Source: Chloroflexota bacterium (GTDB lineage: Bacteria; Chloroflexota; Limnocylindria; QHBO01). From it: a stretch of 64,000 bases of DNA. The translations under genes and the position numbers were made by a program. Below the pieces are notes generated by a model. That model was not told the DNA's origin and made no database searches. It saw only the letters and a program-made list of their open reading frames with translations. Positions 24,303 through 32,623 of the stretch are shown in pieces. How positions within the stretch are numbered: position 1 is the first letter of the stretch; the number at the start of each line of letters is the position of its first letter. The stretch spans positions 1 to 64,000 of the forward strand of contig JAILWI010000003.1 in NCBI GenBank assembly GCA_025699005.1. Direction: 5' to 3'.

Positions 24303-25022
24303 ATGCGCATTGACGTCGTCACGATCTTCCCCGATCTCGTCGCCGGTCCGCTCGGCACCTCGATCATGGGCCGGGCGGTCGAGTCCGGCGCGGTCGAGTT
24401 CGCCGTGCACGATCTGCGCGAGCACGGGATCGGCCGTCACCGCTCGGTCGACGACGAGCCGTACGGCGGCGGCGCCGGAATGGTCATGCGCCCGGAGCCT
24501 CTCTTCGGAGCGGTCGAGCCGTTGCGGGCAGCGGGAGCGCACGTCGTGCTCATGGATCCGGCGGGAGAGCGTCTCGACGATGCCCTGGCGCGTGAGCTTG
24601 CCGAACGGCCGCATCTCGCGCTCCTGTGCGGCCGCTACGAGGGGTACGACGATCGCATCCGCTCGGTCGTCGACCAGGAGGTCAGCATCGGCGACTACGT
24701 CCTGACCGGCGGGGAGCTGCCGGCCCTCGTCGTCATCGATGCCGTCGTACGCCTGGTGCCTGGCGTGATCCAGGAGGCATCCCACCGCGGCGACTCCTTC
24801 GCCTCGGGCCTGCTCGAGTATCCGCAGTACACGAGGCCCGAAACATACCGTGACCTGTCCGTGCCGCCGGTGCTGCTGTCCGGCCATCACGGCGAGGTCG
24901 ATGCCTGGCGGCGTCGGGAAGCGCTGCGCAGGACCTACGAGCGCCGGCCGGACCTCCTGGATCACGTCGAGCTCGACGAGGCAGATCGCACGTTCCTCCG
25001 TTCTCTCGGTTTCGACGGCTGA
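24303..25022 (+). CDS. trmD: tRNA (guanine37-N1)-methyltransferase TrmD
   Basis: SPOUT-class enzyme that makes m1G37 in tRNAs, preventing frameshifts. At 239 residues it has normal length. It shows MRIDVVTIFPDL, PYGGGAGMVMRPEPLF near residue 56, and the trefoil-knot SAM site with LCGRYEGYDDRI near 107 and SIGDYVLTGGELP near 130. The catalytic Asp lies in the segment EASHRGDSF after the knot. The gene lies between rimM and rplS, as in most bacteria. Confidence 0.97.
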   Translation: MRIDVVTIFPDLVAGPLGTSIMGRAVESGAVEFAVHDLREHGIGRHRSVDDEPYGGGAGMVMRPEPLFGAVEPLRAAGAHVVLMDPAGERLDDALARELAERPHLALLCGRYEGYDDRIRSVVDQEVSIGDYVLTGGELPALVVIDAVVRLVPGVIQEASHRGDSFASGLLEYPQYTRPETYRDLSVPPVLLSGHHGEVDAWRRREALRRTYERRPDLLDHVELDEADRTFLRSLGFDG

Positions 25023-25044
25023 CGGCTGCGGTCGCCCTGGCGTG

Positions 25045-25074
25045 TTGCCGCGGTCCGAGAGCCGCTGCTATACT
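25045..25074 (+). promoter_or_regulatory. rplS promoter
   Basis: TTGCCG (25045-25050) and TATACT (25069-25074) with an 18-base spacer lie in the trmD-rplS gap. The -35 equals that of the ffh promoter. The predicted transcript has an untranslated leader of roughly 80 bases. Confidence 0.6.
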
Positions 25075-25127
25075 CCCGGCGTCGCGGCCGCTGAGCGCGG
25101 TCGCGTTCGTGTGTCATTCGAGTAAGC

Positions 25128-25143
25128 CGCGGGTAAGCCCGCG
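25128..25143 (+). other. Leader hairpin before rplS
   Basis: A perfect 6-bp GC stem with a TAAG loop lies in the rplS leader, 20 bases before the start codon and just ahead of the ribosome site. Leaders of rplS in several phyla carry autoregulatory structures. Whether this simple hairpin is one of them cannot be decided by eye. Confidence 0.35.
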
Positions 25144-25163
25144 ATCATGAGGTCGCCCCCACG

Positions 25164-25511
25164 ATGAACGCCATCAAGGAGCTCGAGCGCGAGCAGCTCC
25201 GCTCCGATGTACCGGAGATCGCCCCCGGCGACACGGTCCGCGTCGCGGTCAAGGTGGTCGAGGGCAGCCGAGAGCGGATCCAGGTCTTCGAGGGGACCGT
25301 GATGCGCATGCGCGGCGGGGGTCTGAACAAGGCCATCACCGTCCGTCGCATCGCCAGCGGCGTCGGAGTTGAGCGCACCTTCATGGTGCATGCACCGCGC
25401 ATCGATCGAATCGAGGTGGTTCGCCACGGTGTCGCCCGACGTGCCCAGCTCTACTTCCTTCGCGACCGGGTCGGCAAGTCCGCCACGCTCCGCGAGCGCC
25501 GAAGCAACTGA
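25164..25511 (+). CDS. rplS: 50S ribosomal protein L19
   Basis: Large-subunit protein at the subunit interface. It has 115 residues with the expected [25 protein letters not shown] region written in the family pattern (residues 23-47), [17 protein letters not shown] [13 protein letters not shown], and the C-terminal [17 protein letters not shown]. The ATG is preceded by GAGG. It has its own promoter, and the short gap to rnhB (4 bases) suggests that rplS-rnhB-yraN are co-transcribed. Confidence 0.97.
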   Translation: MNAIKELEREQLRSDVPEIAPGDTVRVAVKVVEGSRERIQVFEGTVMRMRGGGLNKAITVRRIASGVGVERTFMVHAPRIDRIEVVRHGVARRAQLYFLRDRVGKSATLRERRSN

Positions 25512-25515
25512 CCCG

Positions 25516-26247
25516 ATGACCCGTCTCGAGTCGAGACCGGTCGTCGCCCGTCGCGCACCCCGCCGAAAGCGGATTCGCGACGCCCACATGCGCAACGAGC
25601 GTGAGCTCCGGCTCGCCGGATTCCAGCGCGTCGCGGGCATCGACGAGGTCGGCCGCGGCTGCCTCGCCGGTCCGGTGGTCGCCGCGGCGGTCATCCTGCC
25701 GGAGCGACACCGCATCAAGGGCATCCGCGACTCGAAGGTCATTCCCCGCGCGCGACGCGAGGCCCTGTACGAGCAGATCCTCGACCGAGCGCTCGGCGTG
25801 GGGGTCGGGTGCGTCGAGGTCGAGGTCATCGACCGCATCAACATCCTGCAGGCGACGAAGCTCGCGATGCGCCAGGCACTCGACCGATTGGCCGAGCCAC
25901 CGGACCACCTGCTCATCGACGCCCTGAGCCTGCGCGAGATCGACCTGCCGCAGCGTCCGATCATCGACGGCGATGCCATCAGCGCGTCGATCGCGGCGGC
26001 CAGCATCGTGGCGAAGGTCACGCGCGATCGGATCTGCGACGAGGTCGACCGCCGTTACCCGGCCTACGGCTTCGCTCGGCACAAGGGCTACGGAACCCGG
26101 CGCCACGTCGACGCGCTGGTCAGCGAGGGACCGTGCGAATGGCACCGACGGTCGTTCGCGCCGATCCGCATGCTCCTGGCCGGCACGCAGCTCCCGCTCG
26201 ATCTCGATTGGGACTTCGTCGACGAGGACGAGATCGCGCTCGACTGA
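25516..26247 (+). CDS. rnhB: Ribonuclease HII
   Basis: Cleaves the RNA strand of RNA-DNA hybrids, including single ribonucleotides in DNA. The 243-residue protein has a basic N-terminal stretch (1-30). The catalytic core follows with GIDEVGRGCLAGP near residue 40 (Asp and Glu ligands), LLIDAL near 134 (third acidic residue) and SIAAASIVAKVTRDR near 157, with the last Asp in RDRICDEVD. The start is the ATG at 25516; an in-frame start at 25369 lies inside rplS. Confidence 0.95.
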   Translation: MTRLESRPVVARRAPRRKRIRDAHMRNERELRLAGFQRVAGIDEVGRGCLAGPVVAAAVILPERHRIKGIRDSKVIPRARREALYEQILDRALGVGVGCVEVEVIDRINILQATKLAMRQALDRLAEPPDHLLIDALSLREIDLPQRPIIDGDAISASIAAASIVAKVTRDRICDEVDRRYPAYGFARHKGYGTRRHVDALVSEGPCEWHRRSFAPIRMLLAGTQLPLDLDWDFVDEDEIALD

Positions 26248-26288
26248 AGCTCCGCCCCACGTGCTCGCCTCCCGCGAGGACACGCGAT

Positions 26289-26675
26289 ATGGCCGATGCC
26301 AGACACGATCTCGGTCGCTCGGCGGAGGAGGCGACCGCCGCGTGGCTCGCGCGCGCCGGATGGCGCATCCTCGCCCGACGCCACCGGACGGCGGTGGGCG
26401 GCGAGGTCGACCTCGTGGCGATGGATCCATCCGGCATCCTGGTCGCCGTCGAGGTCCGCGCGCGGCGCACGGCTCGCACCGGGACCGGCGCCGAGGCGAT
26501 CGATCGGCGCCGGATTGCGAGGCTGAGCCGGTCGCTCACCGCCTTCGCGGCAGCCGCAGGAGTCCGGCACGAGGGCCTGAGGATCGACCTCGTGCTCCTC
26601 GAGCCGGCGTCGGGTCCGGACGCCCGATTTTCGGCTCGACGAGTTCCCGACGTCGGCGGTTGGCTCAGCGGCTGA
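26289..26675 (+). CDS. yraN: YraN/UPF0102 family nuclease-like protein
   Basis: Member of the UPF0102 family, which has a restriction-endonuclease-like fold. The 128-residue protein has GRSAEEATAAWLARAGWRIL at the start. The PD-(D/E)xK core reads GGEVDLVAMD near residue 39 and VAVEVRAR near 53, with Arg in the place of the usual Lys. The gene commonly follows rnhB. Its last 11 bases overlap the 3' end of the convergent LysM gene. The cellular role is not established. Confidence 0.88.
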   Translation: MADARHDLGRSAEEATAAWLARAGWRILARRHRTAVGGEVDLVAMDPSGILVAVEVRARRTARTGTGAEAIDRRRIARLSRSLTAFAAAAGVRHEGLRIDLVLLEPASGPDARFSARRVPDVGGWLSG

Positions 26676-27762
26676 AGATGCGCTCCAGCTCGAGGATCGA
26701 CGCGATGTAGGGCCGGCTCACCAGGTAGATCCCGTGATGATCGGTGGCCCACTGCCCCTGGTAGTAGGCGGCCAGCACGCGGGCGCGATCACCGTCGTAC
26801 CGGTCCAGGTAGTGCGCCAGCAGCCGGACGCCGCCACGGACGTTCTGTCGCGTGTCATGGATGTCGATCCGCGAGCCGAGCATCGCGCTGCCGACCCATT
26901 CCCCGGTGGCGGGCATGAGCTGCATGACGCCGACGGCCCCTGCATGGCTGACGACACCCTGCTGCCAGCCGGACTCCTGCCAGGCGACGGCGAGGGCGAA
27001 GGCCGGGGGCACGCCGTATCGATCGGCCTCCTCGACGATGAGCCGGCGCACGGCGTCGCGCTCCGCGACGAGCTCGGCCATGGATTCCGGCATCGGTGAC
27101 GCCGCTGGCTTCGGTGCGGCGGACGCCGCGGCTGCTGCGCCAGGGATGGTGAGGCGCTGGCCGGCGTAGATGCGGCTCGGATCGGCGATCCCGTTGGCAC
27201 GGCTGATGGCGGCGATCGTGACCCCGTAGTGGCGCGCGATGCCGGTCAGATGCTCGCCGGGACGAACCGTGTGGCTGCGGGACGGGGTGCTCGGCGCGGG
27301 CTTGGTCGCCGGCGCGGCAGGCGCGGCCGTGGAGCTGCCCGGGATGGTGAGGCGCTGGCCGGCGTAGATGCGGCTCGGATCGGCGATCCCGTTGGCACGG
27401 CTGATGGCGGCGATCGTGACCCCGTAGTGGCGCGCTATGCCGGTCAGATGCTCGCCGGGACGAACCGTGTGGCTGCGGGACGGAGAGGCTGCCGGTGCCG
27501 CCGGCGGCGACGCTGCGGAACCCGGCGAGACGCTGATCCGAAGGCGCTGGCCAGCGTAGATTCGGTTCGGGTCATTCAGGCCATTCAGCTCGACGATGGT
27601 CGCGATGTCCACATCGTGACGCTTCGAGATGCTCGTGAGTGTGTCGCCGGTCTTGACGACGACAACCGGATCGGCGGCGAGCGCGACGCTGCCCAGGATG
27701 GGCCCGGTGACGAGCGTGATGCCGAGGAGCGCCATGAGCGCGAAGAGCCTGGTTCGATGCAA
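26665..27762 (-). CDS. Secreted LysM lytic transglycosylase
   Basis: Predicted exported peptidoglycan hydrolase of 365 residues. A signal peptide (about 1-30, ending SVALAA) is followed by three LysM domains (about 35-80, 98-142, 164-208). A transglycosylase SLT domain covers about 235-360, with the catalytic Glu in AWQESGWQQG and the family GAVGVMQLMPATG. The start is TTG at 27762, nine bases after a strong GGTGGAGG; the next upstream start gives no better signal. LysM domains 2 and 3 are almost identical in DNA. The gene runs against the surrounding operons, and its stop overlaps yraN tail to tail. Confidence 0.9.
   Translation of the reverse strand: MHRTRLFALMALLGITLVTGPILGSVALAADPVVVVKTGDTLTSISKRHDVDIATIVELNGLNDPNRIYAGQRLRISVSPGSAASPPAAPAASPSRSHTVRPGEHLTGIARHYGVTIAAISRANGIADPSRIYAGQRLTIPGSSTAAPAAPATKPAPSTPSRSHTVRPGEHLTGIARHYGVTIAAISRANGIADPSRIYAGQRLTIPGAAAAASAAPKPAASPMPESMAELVAERDAVRRLIVEEADRYGVPPAFALAVAWQESGWQQGVVSHAGAVGVMQLMPATGEWVGSAMLGSRIDIHDTRQNVRGGVRLLAHYLDRYDGDRARVLAAYYQGQWATDHHGIYLVSRPYIASILELERIFSR
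27143..27285 (-). repeat. LysM-coding direct repeat, copy 1
   Basis: This 143-base stretch is repeated at 27341-27483 with a single mismatch (27238 versus 27436). It encodes the third LysM domain of the lytic transglycosylase. The repeat period is 198 bases, including the variable Pro/Ala linker. Confidence 0.9.
27341..27483 (-). repeat. LysM-coding direct repeat, copy 2
   Basis: Second copy of the 143-base LysM repeat, encoding the second LysM domain. Only one base differs from copy 1, whereas the first LysM domain and the linkers differ strongly, which points to recent duplication or gene conversion. Confidence 0.9.
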
Positions 27763-27830
27763 TGTGTCGATCCTCCACCTGCGGTTCGGACGCCCCTCGG
27801 TCTCGAGAGCACGGTTCACGATGCGGGCGG

Positions 27831-27858
27831 ATGCTAGGAGCGATCGGCGAGGGGTCAA
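27831..27858 (-). promoter_or_regulatory. LysM lytic transglycosylase promoter
   Basis: On the minus strand, TTGACC (27858-27853) and TAGCAT (27836-27831) are 16 bases apart, giving an expected leader of about 60 bases before the TTG start. The -35 has five of six consensus bases. Confidence 0.55.
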
Positions 27859-27967
27859 GGTACGAGCGGATGGTGGGGGAGTACTTCGGTACCGTATGGT
27901 GCGGTCCGCTGCGCTCCCGACGGCCGAAAGCCGGGGAGCCCGCTCCGGGCCTCCACGAAGGCTCTGC

Positions 27968-27973
27968 TATACT
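27968..27973 (+). promoter_or_regulatory. -10 element TATACT of the rpsB operon
   Basis: TATACT 141 bases upstream of the rpsB start marks the likely start of the rpsB-tsf-pyrH-frr-uppS-cdsA-dxr-rseP transcript. No strong -35 is visible. The resulting leader of about 130 bases is long for this compact genome and could hold an S2 autoregulatory structure. Confidence 0.5.
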
Positions 27974-28113
27974 CTGCCGACCCCACGCGCCTGCGCGGGG
28001 ACCCCATCACACACGCTGGACTGATCCCGATGGTCCACGGTGCCTCGCTGCGGCAGCGCTCGAGGTCGACCCGGGAGCGGACGTCCGGCGGAGGAACGAA
28101 CCGGAGGTATCTC

Positions 28114-29070
28114 TTGGCTGCCACCAGCATGAAGCAGCTGCTCGAAGCGGGCGTCCACTTCGGGCATCAGACCCGCCGCTGGAACCCGAAGATGCGCGAG
28201 TACATCTTCGCGGAGCGGAACGGGATCCACATCATCGACCTCGCGCAGACCGTCTCGCGCCTCGAGCTCGCCCTCGAGTTCATCCGCGAGACCGTGCGGC
28301 GAGGCGAAAGCGTCCTCTTCGTGGGCACGAAGAAGCAGGCCCAGGACGCGCTCGCCGAAGCGGCGGGCCGGTCCGGCCAGCACTACGTCAACACCCGCTG
28401 GCTCGGCGGCATGCTGACGAACTTCACGACGATCAAGCGCCGCATCCAGCGCCTCGAGGCCCTCGAGGCCCGTCGCGACGCCGGTGAGTTCGAGCGCCTC
28501 ACCAAGAAGGAAGCCTCGAAGCTCACTGAGGAGATCAACAAGCTCAACGCGGTGCTCGGCGGAATTCGCAAGATGCGCCGGTTGCCCGGAGCCGTGTTCA
28601 TCGTCGATCCGCATCGGGAAGAGATCGCGGTCGCCGAGGCACGCCGCCTCGAGATCCCGATCGTCGCGATGACCGACACGAACTGCGATCCGGACCTCAT
28701 CGACTGGGTCATCCCGGCCAATGACGACGCGATCCGATCCGTCCGGCTCATCTGCGCGCTCGTCGCCGACGCGGCCAGCGTCGCCCAGCAGGAGCGCCAG
28801 GCGAAGCTCGACGAGGAGTTCGAGCAGGCCGAGGCGATGCCGCCGGTGGATGACACCGCACTGGGCTCCGAGGCCGACTACACCGCCGCACTGGCGACCG
28901 GTGAGGCTCTCGTCTTCGAGCCGGAGCCGGAGGACGACGAGGAGGAGGAGCGTAAGGCTCGCGCGCGCCGTGCCGCCCATATCGAAGAGGGCGAGCCGGA
29001 GCACAACCCCGACCGTGAGCACGAGCGCCAGATCGACGAGCACATCAAGGAAAAGGAGCCTCGCCCGTAG
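28114..29070 (+). CDS. rpsB: 30S ribosomal protein S2 with acidic C-terminal extension
   Basis: Small-subunit protein needed for S1 and mRNA binding. The opening [22 protein letters not shown] is diagnostic, and [31 protein letters not shown] and the region after it are typical. The start is TTG at 28114, eight bases after GGAGGT; an in-frame ATG at 28030 would add an unrelated leader. The S2 core ends near residue 235. The remaining 80 or so residues are highly charged ([14 protein letters not shown], then His/Glu/Asp-rich) and are not part of ordinary S2. Confidence 0.96.
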   Translation: MAATSMKQLLEAGVHFGHQTRRWNPKMREYIFAERNGIHIIDLAQTVSRLELALEFIRETVRRGESVLFVGTKKQAQDALAEAAGRSGQHYVNTRWLGGMLTNFTTIKRRIQRLEALEARRDAGEFERLTKKEASKLTEEINKLNAVLGGIRKMRRLPGAVFIVDPHREEIAVAEARRLEIPIVAMTDTNCDPDLIDWVIPANDDAIRSVRLICALVADAASVAQQERQAKLDEEFEQAEAMPPVDDTALGSEADYTAALATGEALVFEPEPEDDEEEERKARARRAAHIEEGEPEHNPDREHERQIDEHIKEKEPRP

Positions 29071-29087
29071 CCGGCGAGGGAAGGGAC

Positions 29088-29720
29088 ATGAACAACACGC
29101 TGATGATCAAGCCCGAGGACGTGAAGCGCCTGCGCGAGCAGACCGGCGCCGGCATCATGGACTGCAAGCGCGCGCTCGAGGAGTCCGGCGGCGACTACGA
29201 GAAGGCCGCCCTCTTCCTTCGCGAGAAGGGTCTCTCGACCGCGGCCAAGAAGGCCGGCCGCGCCGCGCGCGAGGGGATCGTGACGAGCTACATCCACCAC
29301 GGATCGCGGCTCGGCGTCCTCCTCGAGCTCAACTGCGAGACCGACTTCGTCGCCCGGACGGACGACTTCCAGCAGCTGGCCCGCGAGCTCGCGATGCAGG
29401 TCGCCGGGATGGCGCCGCTGTACGTGGGTCGCGACGACGTGCCGTCGGAGATCCTCGAGGAGCAGAAGCGCCTGTTCGCCGTCGACGCCGAGCGTGACGG
29501 CCGCCCCGCCGATCGGATCCCGATGATCGTCGAGGGCAAGCTGAACAAGTGGCTCGAGTCGGTGTGCCTGCTCGAGCAGCCGTACCGTGACACGGACCGC
29601 AAGATCGCCGACCTCATCACCGAGAAGGTCGCGCTGCTCGGCGAGAACATCCGGGTCGCCCGCTTCGTCCGCATGGGAGTGGGGGAGACCGGGGTCGCCG
29701 AGACCGAGGAGGCCGCCTGA
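29088..29720 (+). CDS. tsf: Elongation factor Ts
   Basis: Guanine-nucleotide exchange factor for EF-Tu. The N-terminal UBA-like domain and the TDFVAR motif ([14 protein letters not shown] near residue 77) are clear, as is the [20 protein letters not shown] helix region. The 210-residue protein is of the short type, like that of Thermus, with one core subdomain instead of two. It follows rpsB by 17 bases, with a GAAGGGA ribosome site, in the universal rpsB-tsf order. Confidence 0.96.
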   Translation: MNNTLMIKPEDVKRLREQTGAGIMDCKRALEESGGDYEKAALFLREKGLSTAAKKAGRAAREGIVTSYIHHGSRLGVLLELNCETDFVARTDDFQQLARELAMQVAGMAPLYVGRDDVPSEILEEQKRLFAVDAERDGRPADRIPMIVEGKLNKWLESVCLLEQPYRDTDRKIADLITEKVALLGENIRVARFVRMGVGETGVAETEEAA

Positions 29721-29722
29721 TC

Positions 29723-30460
29723 GTGGCAGACGCCACGAGCGGCCGCTCCGCCGCGCCCCGCCGGGTCCTGCTCAAGCTGTCCGGTGAGGCGCTCATGGGT
29801 GAGCACGAGTACGGGATCGACCCCGAGGTCGTGCGCGCCATCGCCGCGCAGATCGCCGCCGCCAAGAACGACGGCACGGAGATCGCGATCGTCGTCGGCG
29901 GCGGGAACATCTTCCGCGGCCTGGCGGCGAGCGCGAGGGGCATGGATCGCTCGACCGGCGATTACATGGGCATGCTGGCCACGGTCATGAATGGCCTGGC
30001 AATCCAGGATGCGCTCGAGCAGGCCAGCTGTCCGACGCGGGTCATGAGCGCGATCGCGATGAACGAGATCTGCGAGCCGTACATCCGACGCCGCGCTGAG
30101 CGACACCTCGAGAAGGGTCGCGTCGTCGTCATGGTGGCGGGAACCGGCAACCCGTACTTCACGACCGATACGGCCGCCACCCTGCGGGCCGTCGAGGTGC
30201 ACGCGCACGTCATCCTCAAGGCGACGCGTGTCGACGGGGTGTACGATGCCGACCCCGAGACGCACCCCGAGGCGCAGCGGTACAGCCAGATCGGCTACAC
30301 GGACCTGCTGAGCAACCGACTCCAGGCGCTCGACGCCACCGCAGTGAGCCTGGCCATGGACAACGAGATGCCGATCGTCGTGTTCGACATGACGGTCCCG
30401 GGCAACATCACCCGCGCGATCGCCGGCGAGCGGATCGGCACGCTGATCTCAGGAGAGTGA
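29723..30460 (+). CDS. pyrH: Uridylate kinase
   Basis: Phosphorylates UMP to UDP; a hexameric enzyme of the amino-acid-kinase fold, usually controlled by GTP and UTP. The 245-residue protein shows [11 protein letters not shown] near residue 14, [10 protein letters not shown] near 57, and [13 protein letters not shown] near 140, which binds UMP. The GTG start lies two bases after the tsf stop. pyrH-frr adjacency is conserved across bacteria. Confidence 0.97.
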   Translation: MADATSGRSAAPRRVLLKLSGEALMGEHEYGIDPEVVRAIAAQIAAAKNDGTEIAIVVGGGNIFRGLAASARGMDRSTGDYMGMLATVMNGLAIQDALEQASCPTRVMSAIAMNEICEPYIRRRAERHLEKGRVVVMVAGTGNPYFTTDTAATLRAVEVHAHVILKATRVDGVYDADPETHPEAQRYSQIGYTDLLSNRLQALDATAVSLAMDNEMPIVVFDMTVPGNITRAIAGERIGTLISGE

Positions 30461-30464
30461 ACCG

Positions 30465-31022
30465 ATGACGCACGCAGCGCTGATCGAGATCGAACCCAAG
30501 ATGCAGCGGGCCATCGAAGCGATGGAACGGGACTTCGCCGGCGTCCGCACCGGGCGGGCGTCGACGGCCCTCGTCGAGCGCATCACCGTCGATTACTACG
30601 GCGCACAGACCCCGCTGAACCAGGTGGCCGGCATCAGCACGCCGGATGCCCACCTCATCGTCATCCAGCCGTGGGACCGCTCGGTGCTCTCGGCCATCGA
30701 GAAGGCGATCACGAAGAGCGACATCGGCCTGGTGCCGAACGTGGACGGCACCGTCGTCCGTCTCAACGTCCCGCCGCTCACCGAGGACCGGCGCAAGGAG
30801 ATGGTGAAGCAGATCCGTCGTCGCACCGAGGAGGCCCGGGTCGAGGTGAGGAACCATCGGCGGGAGGCCGCCGATGCCCTGAAGAAGGCTCTTCGCGACG
30901 GTGACCTGTCGGAGGACGAGGAGCATCGCGAGCTCGACGCCTTGCAGAAGCTGACCGATCGCCACGTCGAGGCGATCGACGCGCGGGCGGAGCGCAAGGA
31001 AGCCGAGATCCTGGAGGTCTGA
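30465..31022 (+). CDS. frr: Ribosome recycling factor
   Basis: With EF-G, splits the post-termination ribosome. The 185-residue tRNA-shaped protein has FAGVRTGRASTALVERI near the start, YYGAQTPLNQVA, and PPLTEDRRKEMVKQIRRRTEEARV near residue 103, followed by the long C-terminal helix. The ATG follows the pyrH stop by four bases. All conserved blocks are present. Confidence 0.97.
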   Translation: MTHAALIEIEPKMQRAIEAMERDFAGVRTGRASTALVERITVDYYGAQTPLNQVAGISTPDAHLIVIQPWDRSVLSAIEKAITKSDIGLVPNVDGTVVRLNVPPLTEDRRKEMVKQIRRRTEEARVEVRNHRREAADALKKALRDGDLSEDEEHRELDALQKLTDRHVEAIDARAERKEAEILEV

Positions 31023-31025
31023 CCC

Positions 31026-31718
31026 GTGCCGGACGAGGTCCGACCCCGGCATGTGGCGATCATCGCCGATGGCAACCGCCGCTGGGCTCGCGAGCGCGGT
31101 CTGCCGGTCCTTGCCGGCCACATCCAGGGCGTCGAGGCCATTCGTCCGGTCGTCCGTCGGGCACGTGACCAGGGCGTCGAGACGCTCTCGGTCTACACGT
31201 TCAGCACCGAGAACTGGACGCGACCCGAGGACGAGGTCTCCGGCCTGTTCGGGCTCATCGACGGCGCGGTCCGCCAGTACACCGACGAGCTGATCAGCGA
31301 GGGGGTCCGCGTTCGGGTCATCGGCCGGCTCCACGAAGCACCAGCCGATGTCCAGCGCTCGATCCGGGCCGCCGAGGAGCGGACGGACGGCGGATCGCGA
31401 CTCACCCTGAACATCTGCTTCAACTACTCGGGTCGTGCCGAGATCGTCGACGCGGCGCGGGCGATGCTGGCCGCCAGGGTGGAGCCGGACCAGATCGACG
31501 AAGATCACTTCGCCGAACACCTGTACACCGCGGGGCAGCCCGACGTGGACCTCATCATCCGCACCGGCGGCGACCAGCGAACGAGCAACTTCCTGCTCTG
31601 GCAGGCCGCCTACGCCGAGCTCGCCTTCTGCCCGAAGTTCTGGCCCGACTTCACGGCCGATGACTTCGACGCGGCCCTTGCGGACTACGTGCGCCGCGAC
31701 CGGCGCTTCGGCGGCTGA
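31026..31718 (+). CDS. uppS: Isoprenyl transferase (undecaprenyl diphosphate synthase type)
   Basis: Cis-prenyltransferase that condenses isopentenyl diphosphate onto an allylic primer, making the undecaprenyl carrier for cell-wall precursors. The 230-residue protein has the catalytic segment IIADGNRRWARERG near residue 11 (Met is usual where Ala stands before Asp), TLSVYTFSTENWTRP near 57 and RTGGDQRTSNFLLWQ near 178, where the usual Glu of GGE is Asp. The context uppS-cdsA-dxr-rseP is standard and links isoprenoid and lipid synthesis. Confidence 0.95.
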   Translation: MPDEVRPRHVAIIADGNRRWARERGLPVLAGHIQGVEAIRPVVRRARDQGVETLSVYTFSTENWTRPEDEVSGLFGLIDGAVRQYTDELISEGVRVRVIGRLHEAPADVQRSIRAAEERTDGGSRLTLNICFNYSGRAEIVDAARAMLAARVEPDQIDEDHFAEHLYTAGQPDVDLIIRTGGDQRTSNFLLWQAAYAELAFCPKFWPDFTADDFDAALADYVRRDRRFGG

Positions 31719-31723
31719 CGACG

Positions 31724-32623
31724 ATGCTGAGAACGCGGCTCCTGACGGCGGCCGTCCTTGCGCCGATCATCCTGGCCATCGTCCTCCTCGGGGAGCCGTG
31801 GCTGTCGCTCCTCATCGGCGTGGCGGCCTTCCTCGCCTTCGTGGAACTCGTCGGCCTGCTGGACGCCGCCGGCTATCAGCCGCCGCAGGTGCTCACCATC
31901 GTCGGCGGCATGGCGCTCGTCGGGGCGGGGCTCGTGTCGACGAATGAGGCCAGCATGGGTGGGGTCGTCGCCCACCTTCTCTCGGCGCTCGACCCGCCGG
32001 GGCTCGTGGCGGCCACGTTCGTCGGCGTCGTGCTCCTCATCTCGCTCGTCGCGTTCACGCGAGGCGACCCGGCGACCGGCTTCGTGACCTGGGCCATGAC
32101 CTCCTTCGGGGTCGCCTACGTCGGGCTCCTCCTGCCGACCATCGTGCTCGTGACCCATCTCGGCCCGCCGGGCACGACCTCCACCTCGCCGGTCGGCCCG
32201 TTCGGCCTCGCCTCAGGGGCTGCCTGGGGACTGATGCTGATCCTCGTCGTCTGGGGCTACGACACCGGGGCGTACCTCACCGGGCGCTGGCTCGGCCGGC
32301 GCCGCATGCTCGACCACATCAGCCCGTCGAAGACCATGGAGGGCCTCGCCGGCGGGCTCATCGTCGCGACGCTCGGTGCGGGCATCGGCGCGTTCGTCCT
32401 TGGTCTCGACCCGTGGCACCCCCTCCTCATCGGCCCGGTGGTCGGTCTCGCCGCGCAGGCGGGCGACCTCGCCGAGTCGATGCTCAAGCGGGCAGCCGGG
32501 CGCAAGGAGTCCGGGTTCCTGGTTCCCGGCCATGGCGGCATCCTCGATCGGGTCGACTCGTTCCTGTTCGCCGCGCCGGTGCTCGCCGGATACGCCCTGC
32601 TGGTCGCCGGCCGGGTCGCATGA
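31724..32623 (+). CDS. cdsA: Phosphatidate cytidylyltransferase
   Basis: Makes CDP-diacylglycerol from phosphatidate and CTP, the branch point for phospholipids. The 299-residue polytopic membrane protein has about eight hydrophobic segments. The C-terminal CDS signature runs from SMLKRAAGRKESGF to PGHGGILDRVDS (about 258-285); Glu replaces the Asp that usually follows Lys, a conservative change. Its last four bases overlap the dxr ATG. Confidence 0.93.
   Translation: MLRTRLLTAAVLAPIILAIVLLGEPWLSLLIGVAAFLAFVELVGLLDAAGYQPPQVLTIVGGMALVGAGLVSTNEASMGGVVAHLLSALDPPGLVAATFVGVVLLISLVAFTRGDPATGFVTWAMTSFGVAYVGLLLPTIVLVTHLGPPGTTSTSPVGPFGLASGAAWGLMLILVVWGYDTGAYLTGRWLGRRRMLDHISPSKTMEGLAGGLIVATLGAGIGAFVLGLDPWHPLLIGPVVGLAAQAGDLAESMLKRAAGRKESGFLVPGHGGILDRVDSFLFAAPVLAGYALLVAGRVA

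Larger units (their letters stand above)
27763..28113. other. Divergent intergenic region between the LysM gene and rpsB
   Basis: This is the only gap longer than 300 bases. It holds the minus-strand promoter and ribosome site of the LysM gene (27771-27858), a middle part with nothing recognisable (about 27860-27960), the rpsB -10 box at 27968, and an untranslated rpsB leader of about 130 bases. The leader is GC-rich and probably structured. No tRNA or small gene is evident. Confidence 0.7.
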
